From Reticulitermes lucifugus (taxonomy: Eukaryota; Arthropoda; Insecta; Blattodea; Rhinotermitidae): a DNA stretch of 37,448 bases. This document shows positions 27,401-37,384 of this stretch, one piece after another. A program made the translations under genes and the position numbers. The stretch spans positions 1-37,448 of the forward strand of contig JAKCWW010003740.1 of NCBI GenBank assembly GCA_026260175.1, given 5' to 3'. The notes under the pieces were generated by a model. That model worked only from the letters and a program-made list of their open reading frames with translations. It made no database searches and was not told the origin of the DNA. Position 1 is the first letter of the stretch. Each line of letters starts with the position of its first letter.

Positions 27401-30400
27401 ACCATGCAGGAAAATTATTCTTGAACCGTTTTCAGATTAGGTGATTGTTTAAAAGTTTCTTACATGTTTACGTTTTCAAAGCAACAGATTTCCAGAATGT
27501 GTTGTTTGTCCTCATTATTTACAATGTTTCAAGAAGTTGCTTTTATTAGGAAGAATTTGAGACTGTCTTGTTACATTTCGTCTACTGCTACTGAATATTG
27601 TATTTTACTTTTATAGAAACTGAAACATACATGAAATGTGGAAATATTTGCACGTGTTCAAATTTTCCTAAGGATCTCTCTTTTCGTTCCACAATCCACC
27701 CTCATTTAATTTGTCTTTATAGTGCAGTCTACCAAAAGATTAGAGGACTGGAACTACAATTCACATTGTGTTGTTAAATTCATATCCAGACAGCAGACCA
27801 TGTTAAATCATTTCCTTCATTAAGACTGCAGTGTTGCAACAAGCACGTTTATTTTTAAAAGATCAGGCAGTTTCTTTACATATACAACAAAACCCCTATT
27901 TAATGAATTGCTGGGGGCTTAGAATATATTTCACTAAATCGAGATTTTCATTAAATGGAGGTACATTGTTTACATGGAGCAATCCTGGATTTCACTAAAT
28001 GCAGGAACATTAAATCGGGGTTTTACTGTACCACTATAAGCACATTTCATGAAAACCAAAATTTTGCATGAATACTGACTTGCCAGTTCTAAGTGTGAAA
28101 CATAATGCTTGTGCAGAGATCTGTGTAACTGCTAGTGGAATGGCACAATCTGTTACATATTCGGACAAATCGGGCAACATATTGTGTGAAGAAAGAAGAC
28201 AGACTGTCTGTTTCTTACCTTTGGCAATAGATCAGTTGTTGCTTTGACATGCAGACTGTGTACCGTCACTACTGATGGCATAAGAGGGATGGGATAGTTG
28301 AATACTGAGTTAGAGCTAAGTATAAGCAAACTCATGTTCCTTTCTGCCTCAGTAACAGGAGGGGGACTGGAGCCAAAGAATTTCCTCATAATGGCTTCCT
28401 GTACTGGAAATACCTCGGTATGTATTTTGTACCTGTCAAAGAGAAATGTCATTACATCACTTTCCTGTTGAAAGATTTGTAACACTTCACGTTTATGTGG
28501 AGAAGCTACTCGTAGTTCAGTTGGTATGGTCACGAACCTTCTGGTTCTGTAAGAACTGATCTTTGTCCATACCGTTCTAGTGGTTAACAACTTTCCAGTT
28601 CAAGTACTGATATTTAGGGAAGAACATAGACTGAGGGTCAGATTTGGGGTATTCATGGCTGTGAACATTCTTGTTGTGATTTTCTGTGTTGACAATATGT
28701 ATTCTAGTAGTTGGTTACTAACATCTCTATGAAATATGCATATCCATTTTCAGGGAGGTAGGCGGTGTCTTTGTAAGGTTGGTAACCGCACAGTGTCATA
28801 ACCTAGAAGACACCAATCGAAATGGATCGATGGGGCTGAGCAGAAACTTTGGACCTAAGAGGAAGTAATTGGAGGCTGGAGAAAAATGCATGCATAATAA
28901 GGATTGTTCGAATTTGTACACTTGACGAAATATTACCGTGATAAAATCAAGGATGTGATGGGCATGGCATATAACATGCATGGTAGAGATCAGATGTGCA
29001 TATAAAGGTTCTGTCACTAAATCTGAAGGTGGATCTCTAAGAAGTAGGGTGGGAGTATGTTAACTGAATTAATTTGGTTCACGATGGGAACCAATGTTGG
29101 ACAACTGTCAACTCGGTAAGGAACTCGCAAGTTGTACAAAAAACTGGAAATTCCTTGACTGAGCAAATTCCATCTTACCGTGGAGTCCCTGATATGCAGC
29201 TAGCTGAAGCCTGTCTGGCTGAGTCCTAAAAATCATCCCAGCACACGCGAAGATCAGTAATCTTCACGTGTGTTGGTGGGAAGACAGTTGAATATGCAGA
29301 TTATACAAATCTCTCTTGAACGTACGTAGTTCAGAAGTGTACGCGTAGCTTAACAGTTGTCGGACGTTAGCTTAGTCCCACAATTATCGAGGAAAACTGT
29401 ACATCGTAGGGGGGGGGGGTATTGGGCACGAAATGAATGTTTCCGCAACTTTTGTTGGTAATGTTTTATGCTTGGATAAGAATTCAGCGAGTTGCTGGCA
29501 GAAAGGCATGTAGGTCTTCATGTAGAATTTTTGTTAAAATTGATCACTAAACCAAAATTTAAATGGCTTGGTATTTTTTCGTAAATTATCCAATTTATTT
29601 AGTCACAATCGGTGGATCCGTTCCCGCGCTATTTAGCGCGTACAGACGGAACAATTTTCGTGTGTCCACCACAGGGATTCTAATATGCCTAGAAAGCAGT
29701 TAATAAGATGCTGTAGCCTGCAAGAGTAGTGAATGCACGTATACCAGAAACTCGTCTCCATTAGAAATAAGCCGTTCTTAAACAACACAGCTCGATTCCG
29801 ATAATAAGAAAAAAATGCTATTTTCTTTGAACTTTGTATGGAACTAGGCAGATACGTTAAATAAATACAAAATAAGTATTGCTTTATGAAAGAATAGTGA
29901 GTTTTGCATTTACGCTGATACGGCGTTTCTTCTCTCAGTAATGGTTTATCCAGCGTTTCAGAACATTCGTTCGACAGGCACACATGGTTGCCATTTTCTT
30001 AATTAAAAATAAAATTGAGGATTTTCGATTTATAAAGAAATTGGCTTAAAGGACGCAGAATGGAGGAATACTGGCTTATTTATGTGCCCACAAATAGTAA
30101 GCTACTTTAAGTGCACGTGCCAACTCTCTACTTTCCCTCTTGCTCTGATATACTGATCCGTACTCTGATGTACCGAACTTTGACAGACCTCCACATGGTC
30201 CATTAGTACCGATTGCAAACCGAAGGAGCGCTTCTGTCGTCAGCACTGATTGCAATCGCTGGTACTCCACATTCGTGTCCCGGCAGTTGTGTGCATAGAT
30301 TCGTGTGAGCGTATGATAGGTGCAGTTTTGGCGAGTTGGGAGAGAGCAGAGGTTATCAAAAGATGTGGCGACTGGATACGAACAAGGAGCTACGGATCGT

Positions 30401-33400
30401 CACCGGTAAGAGGAATAAACGTCATCGGCAATCCTAAATCTCATATTAGACAGTTACGTTGTTAAGTGCATTGGTGTGCTGTAGCAAGTGTGAGTACCTG
30501 CCCAATTTGTGTTCCGCATTGTACTGTTGAATATGGCGGATGTCTACTTCTGATTCACAATCGTGCCCTCACTTCTTTTTTTCGTAAAGTCACTTTGTTG
30601 TGGATTATCGCTGATGGTTGCTGTAGTTTGGTTGTCTTACAAAAATCCTGCTTTTTTGGCGTAGCTTTCACACAACTAATTACTAAGGAAGTCGTGGCAT
30701 TATAGCGTAATACTGGGTTTTGTTAACCTATGTCAGCTGGAATGGTCATATCGTGTTTTGTTGGTTTAACTAGTATACTTCCCGCCAGGTTGCAGCAACA
30801 GTCAATTATGTGAACGAAGGTAAAGGCCATTGGTAAATGCCATTGAACAAAATTAACGTTACTGATTACTGTATTCAGCTAGTTTTGTGTAAATGTGTAC
30901 ATTCCGAACTATGTTCAACGATTAGGACCGGTAGCCCTTGCCGATTTTTAAGCCGAATATTAAGTTGCCCGTGATTGAGTACCACGCCAGGTATGACGTA
31001 CTGCGGAGTGAAGGCACAGGCCCAGACTTTCTTAAATTTCGACGCTGGATAGGGGTGAATGTTTAATTGTCAGCACCCATCGCATTACCCCCGGGACCCC
31101 CGGTTTCTATTGGTTTGGTCCAAACAGGCTATATTCCTTCCTCAGTATATTTTAAACACAAATCGTGAACCTGAGGATGACCTTAAATAGGTCGCAACAT
31201 GTGGTTTTTGTATAATAAATGGAATTTAGTTGTGTTTGGACGGATTTTGACTTTATATCTGCTACAGGGGTTAGTTATTGAAATTAAGATGATAGGACAG
31301 CAAGGACTAGCAATATCTGACAAATTCACGCACCGCATCCACAACCAAAACAGCGTGTTTTGTAGTCTCTCATAAAATGTCATGTGGTTTCCATATGAGA
31401 GCATTATTTCGGGAATGAATGCCGGATTGGTGGGAGTCCCCGTTGCTTCAACTGCAGTCCAGAAGCATTCCAGTGACAGTACTCCAATGACTGGCGGAGA
31501 GCCCACGTGGTGTATAAGACCGTGGTAACTTTGGTACATTAATGCCTCCAGAAGCACCAGGTCATACTGTGTTGCGTTTGACCTGTAAGGAAAGAGAACG
31601 TAAGTTACACGTGGTGGGGTGTGAAAGATAAAACAGACAGACAAGTGTACCTATATTTACTCAGTAATTACGTTCTAGAAAACTTCACAAACTGCGCAAA
31701 CATTTAAATCGAAGAGGTAGTATCTTAATAAAATCAATGTTAAAAATACAGATAATATTCCTGGGAAGACTGGAAGTTGCAGTCAGATGACTTACGTTTT
31801 GAAAAGGCGTATGACCGTATAAACGTGACATTAAAAATGTCTCAGTTTACTGTAACATACTGGTACTCGTCAAGAATGGTTAAAGGTAAAGCGGTCCCAT
31901 TACTGGCCTAGACAGGCCCTTAGGGCTGCAGGAGGTTGAGGCTCCCAGATTCCTAGACAATCGGCACATGAAGGTGGTAAGGTTGTCAGCCTTACGCACC
32001 GGCCGCCTTTATCCCCAGGAAATATTCCTGCTACTTATTCCTATTAGACTCAAAGTCGATCCCAGGACTATAGTGCGACCGGAAGGATTATGTCAATTAA
32101 AAATTCCAGTGACGCCAGATTAAATTAAGGAGACTGGAATTTTATGGAAGGCAGTTTGAGGAGATGAACGCAATAAGCGTGGATCAGCAGGCTGTAATCT
32201 CAGGCAGGTTGAGAGAGATGAATTTCGAAGTGATGTAGCCTGTACAAACAATATGCAGTACCACACGTCGTCACTGAGATTGAGAGAGCCGATGTCCAGA
32301 AGGAATCGGTGTTTGGGATGGGGGAGATCGGAATGAAATACGTCTGCAGGAGTTATTCCTAAGAACCGGCCGTGTGTAGGTCCTATACCAAGACGCCGAT
32401 GTTATGGTACGCAATTAATATAGGAAGTTCTGCCGACCTAATGAACTCTTGAAGCTGCGGGGAGCTCAACTGGTGCTGGACTATGTTGGTCATGACGGTA
32501 ATAACTTGCTCAATAAAGTCGTATGGCGAGATCTGGTCCATGTTTGCGAAGTCGAATGTGGAATGGAAGTGTTCATACGAGAAGGAGAGATCCACATCTT
32601 TGTAGTTGGGAACTGGAGTCTGAAACAGACATAGAGTTGCTGTTGGGTTAATCCGTGTACACAGACCTGCGTGTTACAGTAATTCTAAAGTTGTCCATTC
32701 CGTGCATTTCGGATCAATGTATTCGTTTATAAAACCAGCCAGATGCACAATATCAGATACATATGAATAGTAGTGACAGTACTCCGACATGTTTCGGTAA
32801 AAATATACCATCTTCAGGGAGTATACGTGCCAAGGTTAAAACCAGCTACAGATGGTGAAATGGTATTTACAAAGTTTCATAACCTGTAGTATTTGTGTGG
32901 TTTAAAGTCTTCAAATTATAAATTTAATTATAAGATTTTAAACCGCACATGCATATCTTCTATATACAGTTGATGTCAACTGCAGATCTTACTACAGGTA
33001 AAGAACCTTTGTAAATATTATTTCACCATCTGTAGCTGGTTTTCACCTGGCACATGTACTCCCTAAAGATGGTATATTTTTACCGAAACATGTTGGAATA
33101 TTGTCTGTACTATTTATATGTATTTGATATTGTTCATTCGGTTGATTTAATAAACGAATACACTGCCTGTTACAGTTTGGGTTTCACTTTTCATTTCTTG
33201 AACAGACAAATGGCGCAGTTAAGTGACACGCTCTGTGTACACTGTCCTGTTATTCCAAATCAAGGAATAGTATATTGATAGACGCACGTGACGCTCACTT
33301 GTTTGCGGTCTACAAAAAGTTAAGTTTATGCAAGTAATGTCTGATTAATACTTTAGCTACAGAAGTTCCTATTCTGTATCGTTTTCTCCCTATTTCTGTT

Positions 33401-36368
33401 GCTGCACACCAATAGGCTTAGTGGTTTTACTTTGAATTCTACAGTCGTTAACCATTTCATTCATCGCAAAAATCTTTCGTTTCGTATCTCGAAGATTGTT
33501 ATTAGTCAAATGTCGGGATGTGAAGCCATGTTTATACTTCTCCATAAATGCAGCGAAGTGGGTTGGGGAACCCATGACCCGCGTACCCAAAGTGGCATGC
33601 CTGAAACTTTTCTTGGCACTCGGCATTCATTGCTGTCACAAATATTTTTTTGCCCCACAAACCTTGCTGTAGTATGAAGTGTATGTGTATGTGTGTGTGT
33701 GATGCTGCGAGTGAATACTGTCTACATTAAATCTGAACGATGCGAAGTGTTGGCAGGAGATTTCCCAGAGGGCAGCTGGGCGAGTACGTCAGTTTGGACC
33801 AGGTGCTTAGCTGGGGGGGGGGCAAGTGGTGCGCCCGCCGCGGGCGGCAGAGTCCAAAGGCTGCAAAATGGGCAGCAGAATGATATATTTTAACTAAAAG
33901 TCATTTTTTGCGCCCAGCATTTTTAAATTGTTGAGAAGAAATAAAAAGAAATTCAAATAATTATTTTTTGAAGTTCACAATTTCTGTTAGACGCGGTCAT
34001 TGTGAGTATTCATCCCGGACGCCAAAGACGTAGCTACGCCACTGCTATGCACAAAGCGTTTTACAATCGCTACGATAAGTCCGCCGACCCAATTGTCCAA
34101 GCGAGGATCAGATGAGCAGAATTTTGAGTCCACACCCTTCCCAGTGCAACGGAAGTTGCTAAATTCTACCAGTAAAATTCAGTATTCTGGTAGTGACAGA
34201 ACTGAGGGGTTAGCATGGGATCGTTCTGCTCACACTGTTTCCTACTGTTGTTTATGAGTGCTCACTGAGTACGTATTTTGACATACAGAAGTGAATAACA
34301 CGTGCCGACATAGAAGAGTGAAGATATCGAGGTGACAGATGTTTACACTATTATTAATTGGACTAAGACGTATGTCTCTTCACATTTTAAAATTTTTTAT
34401 CGCGCTGTAATAAAAAGTCTGCAATTTTATTCCTGTGCGTGCTTTGAAAAAAAGACAATTTTAGAATATGATTAGCCAGGTGCGTTTGGTGTACAAATAC
34501 TGTTATTACAGTAATGCTCTTTGGTGTCATTGAAGTTGTATTCTTCATTGATTTAGTGAGGATTTGGTTGACATTCATTTTAACGAAAGAAAAATTGTCA
34601 TTTCAAGAACTACGTGACCATGTATGGATTTGCAGATTTATTTTCTTTTACAGATTTGCTTCATTTAAACGACTGGAATGTCAAACTGCGGGGGTTTAAG
34701 AAGGATGTTATGTTACAGAATGGAAAATCCTTTTAAATCAAATTAAAAATGTAAACATATTGTCGACAGTGGTTCTTTTAAATATGCCCACAACCTACAA
34801 AAGCACATGACTGACCTTGAAGTTCATGAAAAGCCCATATTCGAATCCTTCAGACGTAATTTTCAAGTATAATTTCTTTAGCTATTGAACAGTTCTCTTC
34901 ACTGTTTAATTTTTTCAGGTCGTTTGAAGAAACATGCTGCAGAAATGTAACACACAATTTGGATGTGTTGACGGCTCTTTATTCTTTTACAACTATTTTA
35001 TAATAAAAATAATGTTTTATAAAAATAATGCTTTGTAGTAAAAGTAGTCCTGTTTCTGTATTATCCTTGTTATTTAAGAACGCATTTAGGTGTCTACCAT
35101 GCCTGTTATTTTTATTCTGTACGTCAGTGCTTTGCTGTGAAGAACTGACTTGCAAAAAACGACGTTTTATGTCACTGTGTTTAAGGCTGCAAGTGTTGCT
35201 TATTTCCTGTTCGGTTTTAATACGTAAGTTTCAAATGGTCTTTGGCTTGATCTGGGCCCTCAACAAGAAGTACTGCCTTGTTATTCCATGTGAGGGCTCC
35301 AGACCAGGTAGTGAAACGTTGTGGAACGATTCTTTCAGGGATGACCTCGATACTCGATCATTATGGGCAATTTTTGGACCTTTTTGGAAATAGTTTTGAC
35401 CATCAGATCCTACGTACGAAAGCCTGCCACTGGTCCGTATCCTAAGCAAGCTAATCCAATCCTGTCGACACCCTCCAGTCCTGTTTCTGTAAGATCCAGT
35501 TTGCTGCTAGAGAAGGCAAGTTGATGGAATAGCTAACCAGGCATGTAATTAAAGCGACAGATTTTTTGAAAAGCAAATATTTCAACTTTTGAGAAACATT
35601 GAAAAGGGAATGTTTGTTGATATGGGAGCTCCCAGTAGTGTAGGTCTTGGTACGTTTCACTACATACACACTGTCGGCATACTTTGTCTTTGAAGGGAAA
35701 AGGAGCCTTTCAATTCCGGAAATTTTTCTTGCAACGAGTGTAATAATATCGAATTCGCACAGCTAACGTGGTATTACGTTACCTTGTCAAACACATAGCT
35801 TACATTTTAAAGGTTTTTTTTTTCACACAACTCGTCAGGAACACACAGCAAGTGGTGCTACTGTCGCTTCCATTCTACGTATTCGTATACGTTTGTGTGG
35901 CCACCATATTAATATTATTGTTGATACGGGCTTCAAAACGTTCGATTATGTGAGGTGAAATTCATGAAACTCGAATGTTATTACACACACATATATATAT
36001 ATATATATATACACAAAGGGAAATATTAAGCAATAAGCCTTAGTTTTCTGAGAAAGGAAGTTGCAGTTACGTGTACAGTGAACGGGGACATGGCAATTTA
36101 GTGCTACAGATTCACATGCAACTTAAGAGAAAACAATAGATTTGTGGTTACTGCAGGCACGCAAGTAGGCCTGTTAATATACAGAAACCTTAAGAGGATC
36201 CGGGCTGATGACAGTAATCTGGTGTCCTCTTGCTGCCAGGGCCTTCATGATGGCTTGGAACGGCAACTGGTGACTGATGGACGGTGTGGGGAAGATTCCC
36301 AGGATACGTGCACTGTTGGTGCAGCATACTGCGTACAGCAGCAGTAGACACACCAGGCTATGATTCAT
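24167..36368 (-). CDS. UGT: UDP-glycosyltransferase (UGT), complete, 7 coding exons
   Basis: Minus-strand exons: 36368-36189, 32619-32438, 31582-31334, 28432-28219, 26670-26448, 26144-25925 and 24452-24167. They sum to 1554 bp (517 aa plus TAA) with every phase matching. Residues 1-20 are a signal peptide. H33 in S-I-S-H-Q-L-P-F is the likely catalytic base. Residues 357-385 match the UGT signature, beginning F-I-T-Q-C-G and ending A-D-Q (D384, Q385 contact the sugar). W-L-P-Q-Q-D-I-L precedes it. Residues ~474-498 are a C-terminal membrane anchor, and the tail ends K-S-K-H-D, a KxKxx ER-retrieval motif. The family transfers sugar from UDP-glucose (insects) to small lipophilic compounds in the ER lumen. 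Length is typical. Substrate unknown. Convergent with the TTF1-like gene. Confidence 0.95.
24929..24978 (-). ncRNA. Hammerhead-like motif, left arm (core mutated)
   Basis: On the minus strand stem I is a perfect 7-bp aaaaccc/gggtttt, stem II ggctc/gagcc, then GAAA and stem III acat/atgt followed by C17. The core reads CCGAGGA, so U4 of CUGANGA is changed to C and the motif is predicted inactive. Confidence 0.5.
25010..25058 (+). ncRNA. Hammerhead ribozyme-like motif, right arm
   Basis: CTGAGGA at 25016-25022 (C-U-G-A-N-G-A), stem II ggctc 25024-25028 with gagcc 25035-25039, GAAA 25040-25043, stem III acat/atgt, predicted cleavage after C25051. Stem I aaaacc/ggtttt forms if A52 is bulged; the left arm suggests this A replaced a G. 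An extra U at 25023 is shared with the related motifs. Confidence 0.55.
25925..26144 (-). CDS. UGT: UGT exon 6: UGT signature motif
   Basis: A 220-bp exon with acceptor ccattcacag and donor gtaggt. Carries the signature from F-I-T-Q-C-G through P-F-F-A-D-Q-K. It must end inside a lysine codon (25925): reading on gives a TAG, so the donor choice is forced. Confidence 0.95.
26448..26670 (-). CDS. UGT: UGT exon 5: start of UDP-sugar-binding domain
   Basis: Acceptor atgttttcag, donor gtaata. Contains [12 protein letters not shown], the conserved strand-turn at the start of the C-terminal Rossmann domain, and I-L-W-K-W-E, then K-W-L-P-Q-Q-D-I-L. Confidence 0.95.
26671..28218. other. UGT intron 4
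   Basis: AT-rich intron containing one Tigger-like MITE (27885-28028). The ORFs at 27037-27330 on both strands have no domain. Confidence 0.6.
27885..28028. mobile_element. Tigger/pogo-like MITE in UGT intron 4
   Basis: Termini caacaaaacccctatttaat and, inverted, cagtaaaaccccgatttaat differ at about three positions. TA flanks both ends (27883-27884, 28029-28030). The internal cactaaat motif repeats. 144 bp with no ORF. Confidence 0.8.
28219..28432 (-). CDS. UGT: UGT exon 4
   Basis: Acceptor ctctttgacag, donor gtaaga. Encodes residues 204-275: F-F-G-S-S-P-P-P-V, then [17 protein letters not shown], the typical UGT interdomain segment, ending L-L-P-K. Confidence 0.94.
28433..31333. other. UGT intron 3, with a CpG-rich distal part
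   Basis: No coding exon is supported. From about 29.3 to 31.1 kb CpG dinucleotides become frequent (roughly 40 in 29581-30480). A consensus donor (caccg then gtaaga) lies at 30405/30406 on the plus strand. A decayed hammerhead-like motif (CTGAGGA...GCAA) lies at 31171-31205. Confidence 0.5.
31334..31582 (-). CDS. UGT: UGT exon 3
   Basis: Acceptor ctttccttacag, donor gtgcgt. Encodes [10 protein letters not shown] and [15 protein letters not shown], the conserved N-terminal-domain strands, then F-Y-E-R-L-Q-N. The donor falls inside a longer open frame, which would otherwise run on into intron. Confidence 0.92.
31881..32113 (-). mobile_element. SINE family S2, 5'-truncated, in UGT intron 2
   Basis: Minus-strand sequence aligns with 7508-7823 from just after the tRNA-like head: cactggaatttttaattgac, then cctgggatcgac, ggctgacaacctt and cctgtctaggccagtaatgg, with the tttacc tail reduced to one or two units. 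It lacks boxes A and B. Confidence 0.82.
32438..32619 (-). CDS. UGT: UGT exon 2
   Basis: Acceptor ctgtttcag; reads [14 protein letters not shown]. Ends in phase 2 with L-Q-E-F-I and a split arginine codon. The donor is gtcggc, weak, but it is the only one that joins in frame to the next exon with the expected UGT sequence. Confidence 0.88.
32780..32823 (-). ncRNA. Hammerhead ribozyme-like motif, left arm
   Basis: Minus strand: stem I tactcc/ggagta (6 bp, perfect), core CTGAAGA, stem II ggta/tacc with a 6-nt loop, GAAA, stem III aca/tgt, predicted cleavage after C17 (complement of 32786). Core bases are all intact apart from the extra U before stem II that the family shares. The cleanest example in the window. 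Confidence 0.65.
33058..33099 (+). ncRNA. Hammerhead-like motif, right arm (core mutated)
   Basis: Same fold as the left arm, but the core reads CTAAAGA, with the invariant G5 replaced by A, so it is predicted inactive. GAAA and stem III aca/tgt are kept. Confidence 0.5.
33675..33703. repeat. TG dinucleotide microsatellite
   Basis: Imperfect (tg)n tract. Confidence 0.8.
33799..34044. mobile_element. Possible hAT-type MITE relic
   Basis: The right end gtagctacgccactg is a terminus typical of hAT elements. The left end caggtgcttagctggggggg is a plausible eroded inverted partner, followed by a GC-rich palindrome gcccgccgcgggc. The flanking octamers do not match, so the left border is uncertain. 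Confidence 0.4.
34045..36188. other. Distal part of UGT intron 1
   Basis: No exon or recognisable repeat apart from the AC/AT tract near 36.0 kb. ORFs of 60-121 aa on both strands lack domains and splice partners. Confidence 0.45.
35983..36014. repeat. AC/AT dinucleotide microsatellite
   Basis: Short (ac)n, then (at)n, then acac. Confidence 0.85.
36189..36368 (-). CDS. UGT: UGT exon 1: signal peptide and start of acceptor-binding domain
   Basis: Starts [12 protein letters not shown] with cleavage likely after residue 18-20; ends P-D-P-L-K in phase 0 at donor gtttct. An acceptor-like ttatttctctgcag ends just 3 nt before the ATG, so a non-coding 5' exon probably lies upstream. Confidence 0.93.
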
Positions 36369-36371
36369 TGC

Positions 36372-36385
36372 CTGCAGAGAAATAA
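36372..36385 (-). promoter_or_regulatory. Probable splice acceptor of a 5'-UTR intron in the UGT gene
   Basis: The minus strand has a pyrimidine-rich tract ending in CAG at 36372, leaving only gca before the start codon at 36368. This implies that the promoter and first exon lie beyond about 36.4 kb. Confidence 0.5.
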
Positions 36386-36726
36386 CACATTGTGAATACG
36401 TCAGTTGTTAGCATTCAGTTGCGGCCGTATTTACCGCCCAATACATGTCATAGACGACCGTAGTCTAAATCGAAACAACAGCTTGCCTGTCCAAGATCTG
36501 TTATACGAAGTTTGAGGGCAAACTTTGTAATAACCGTACTGAATGCTAAGGGTTTCAGCGGTTGTAATAATTTGGGAAAGAAAACCTTTAGTCACCGGAC
36601 TGTTAGAGGTGGTGTTGAAACATACAGAGAACATTTGGAGATTTCGCTTGTTATTGCGACACGTATTAACGCAGTTTCTTTTCTCACTTTCTGCAAGGAG
36701 TTGACCCACGTATATTTTCATTCCTT

Positions 36727-37017
36727 CATTGCGTCGTCTGTCTTACGACAGGTCCGTAGCCTCTTCCAAAGCGAGCTCACCACAGAGTCCCATCTAGTGC
36801 TTCGTCTTTCAATATCCAGTATCCTCTCCTTTCCTTAAGGTCATACAGTATCTGCTTACGTATTCTTCCTCGTCTTTCCATCACTTCTATCTTTCTTTTT
36901 ATCTTTCGTTCAGTAACGTGATTTAGAAGGCAGTTCCTACGCCAGATGTGACCAATCCAGTTAGCCTTCCTTCTTTTTATTGTCTGTAGGATGTTCCTTG
37001 TGTGTTATCATGGCCCC
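36727..37017 (-). pseudogene. LINE ORF2 C-terminal fragment (copy D)
   Basis: The minus strand reads N-W-I-G-H-I-W-R-R-N-C-L-L-N-H, then R-R-G-R-x-R-K-Q, L-K-E-R-R-G-Y-W, and F-G-R-G-Y-G-P-V-V-R-Q-T, with one in-frame stop. Same element and end point as copy C at 13052, and better preserved. Confidence 0.8.
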
Positions 37018-37194
37018 CTACCTTCAAGTCACTGCATGCGCGCTGTCTTGCGTTAAATGTTTCCCGCATTTTTTTTAAATGTTGATATTTGCTGTCGCTT
37101 ATTGTGAAGATTAATGCCGTCTGGGATGTGACGTGGTTTAATTTGGTACGTAAGGAAGAACGTGCTGGCTCCTTATCCATGATGGTGGAGACAA

Positions 37195-37345
37195 CCTGGC
37201 TAGTCGAGGTAGCGGTAACGGCTGTCTACTTGTATCTGGAAGGTACCTTATTTGAGTCTCGAACTGGGGTTTGTCGTGGGTTTACTCAGCCCGTCGTAGC
37301 TATACCGAAATACTACGTGATCTCAATTAGGCCACGACCGCTTCG
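37195..37345. repeat. Possible tRNA-related SINE fragment
   Basis: gtcgaggtagcggtaacggc followed by gagtctcgaactgggg resembles a box A/box B pair at tRNA spacing. No second copy in the window supports it. Confidence 0.3.
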
Positions 37346-37384
37346 CTCCAAATTCGTTTCAATGAGTCATTCACCGTTCATCCT

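Larger units (their letters stand above)
32681..33163. mobile_element. Hammerhead-bearing foldback element in UGT intron 1
   Basis: Near-identical 14-bp flanks ctgcgtgttacagt (32667-32680) and ctgcctgttacagt (33164-33177). The ends gtattcgtttat and ataaacgaatac are inverted; blocks accagctacagatggtgaaa and tttcaccatctgtagctggt pair perfectly. Each arm has a ribozyme-like core. No ORF of note. Confidence 0.78.

Noticed and set aside
29633..29983. 116-aa minus-strand ORF in the CpG-rich tract
   Set aside because: No domain, unusual composition and no splice signals at its ends; kept only as intronic sequence.
31171..31205. Further hammerhead candidate
   Set aside because: Has CTGAGGA and a gacc/ggtc stem, but GCAA replaces the invariant GAAA and no inverted partner or target duplication was found.
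31183..31644. Single 153-aa exon reading
   Set aside because: Only the part 31334-31582 is exon; the extensions on both sides run through clear donor and acceptor sites into intron.
33390..33677. Complementary ORFs of 78 and 92 aa
   Set aside because: Mirror frames over the same DNA within UGT intron 1; no motif, no splice partner.
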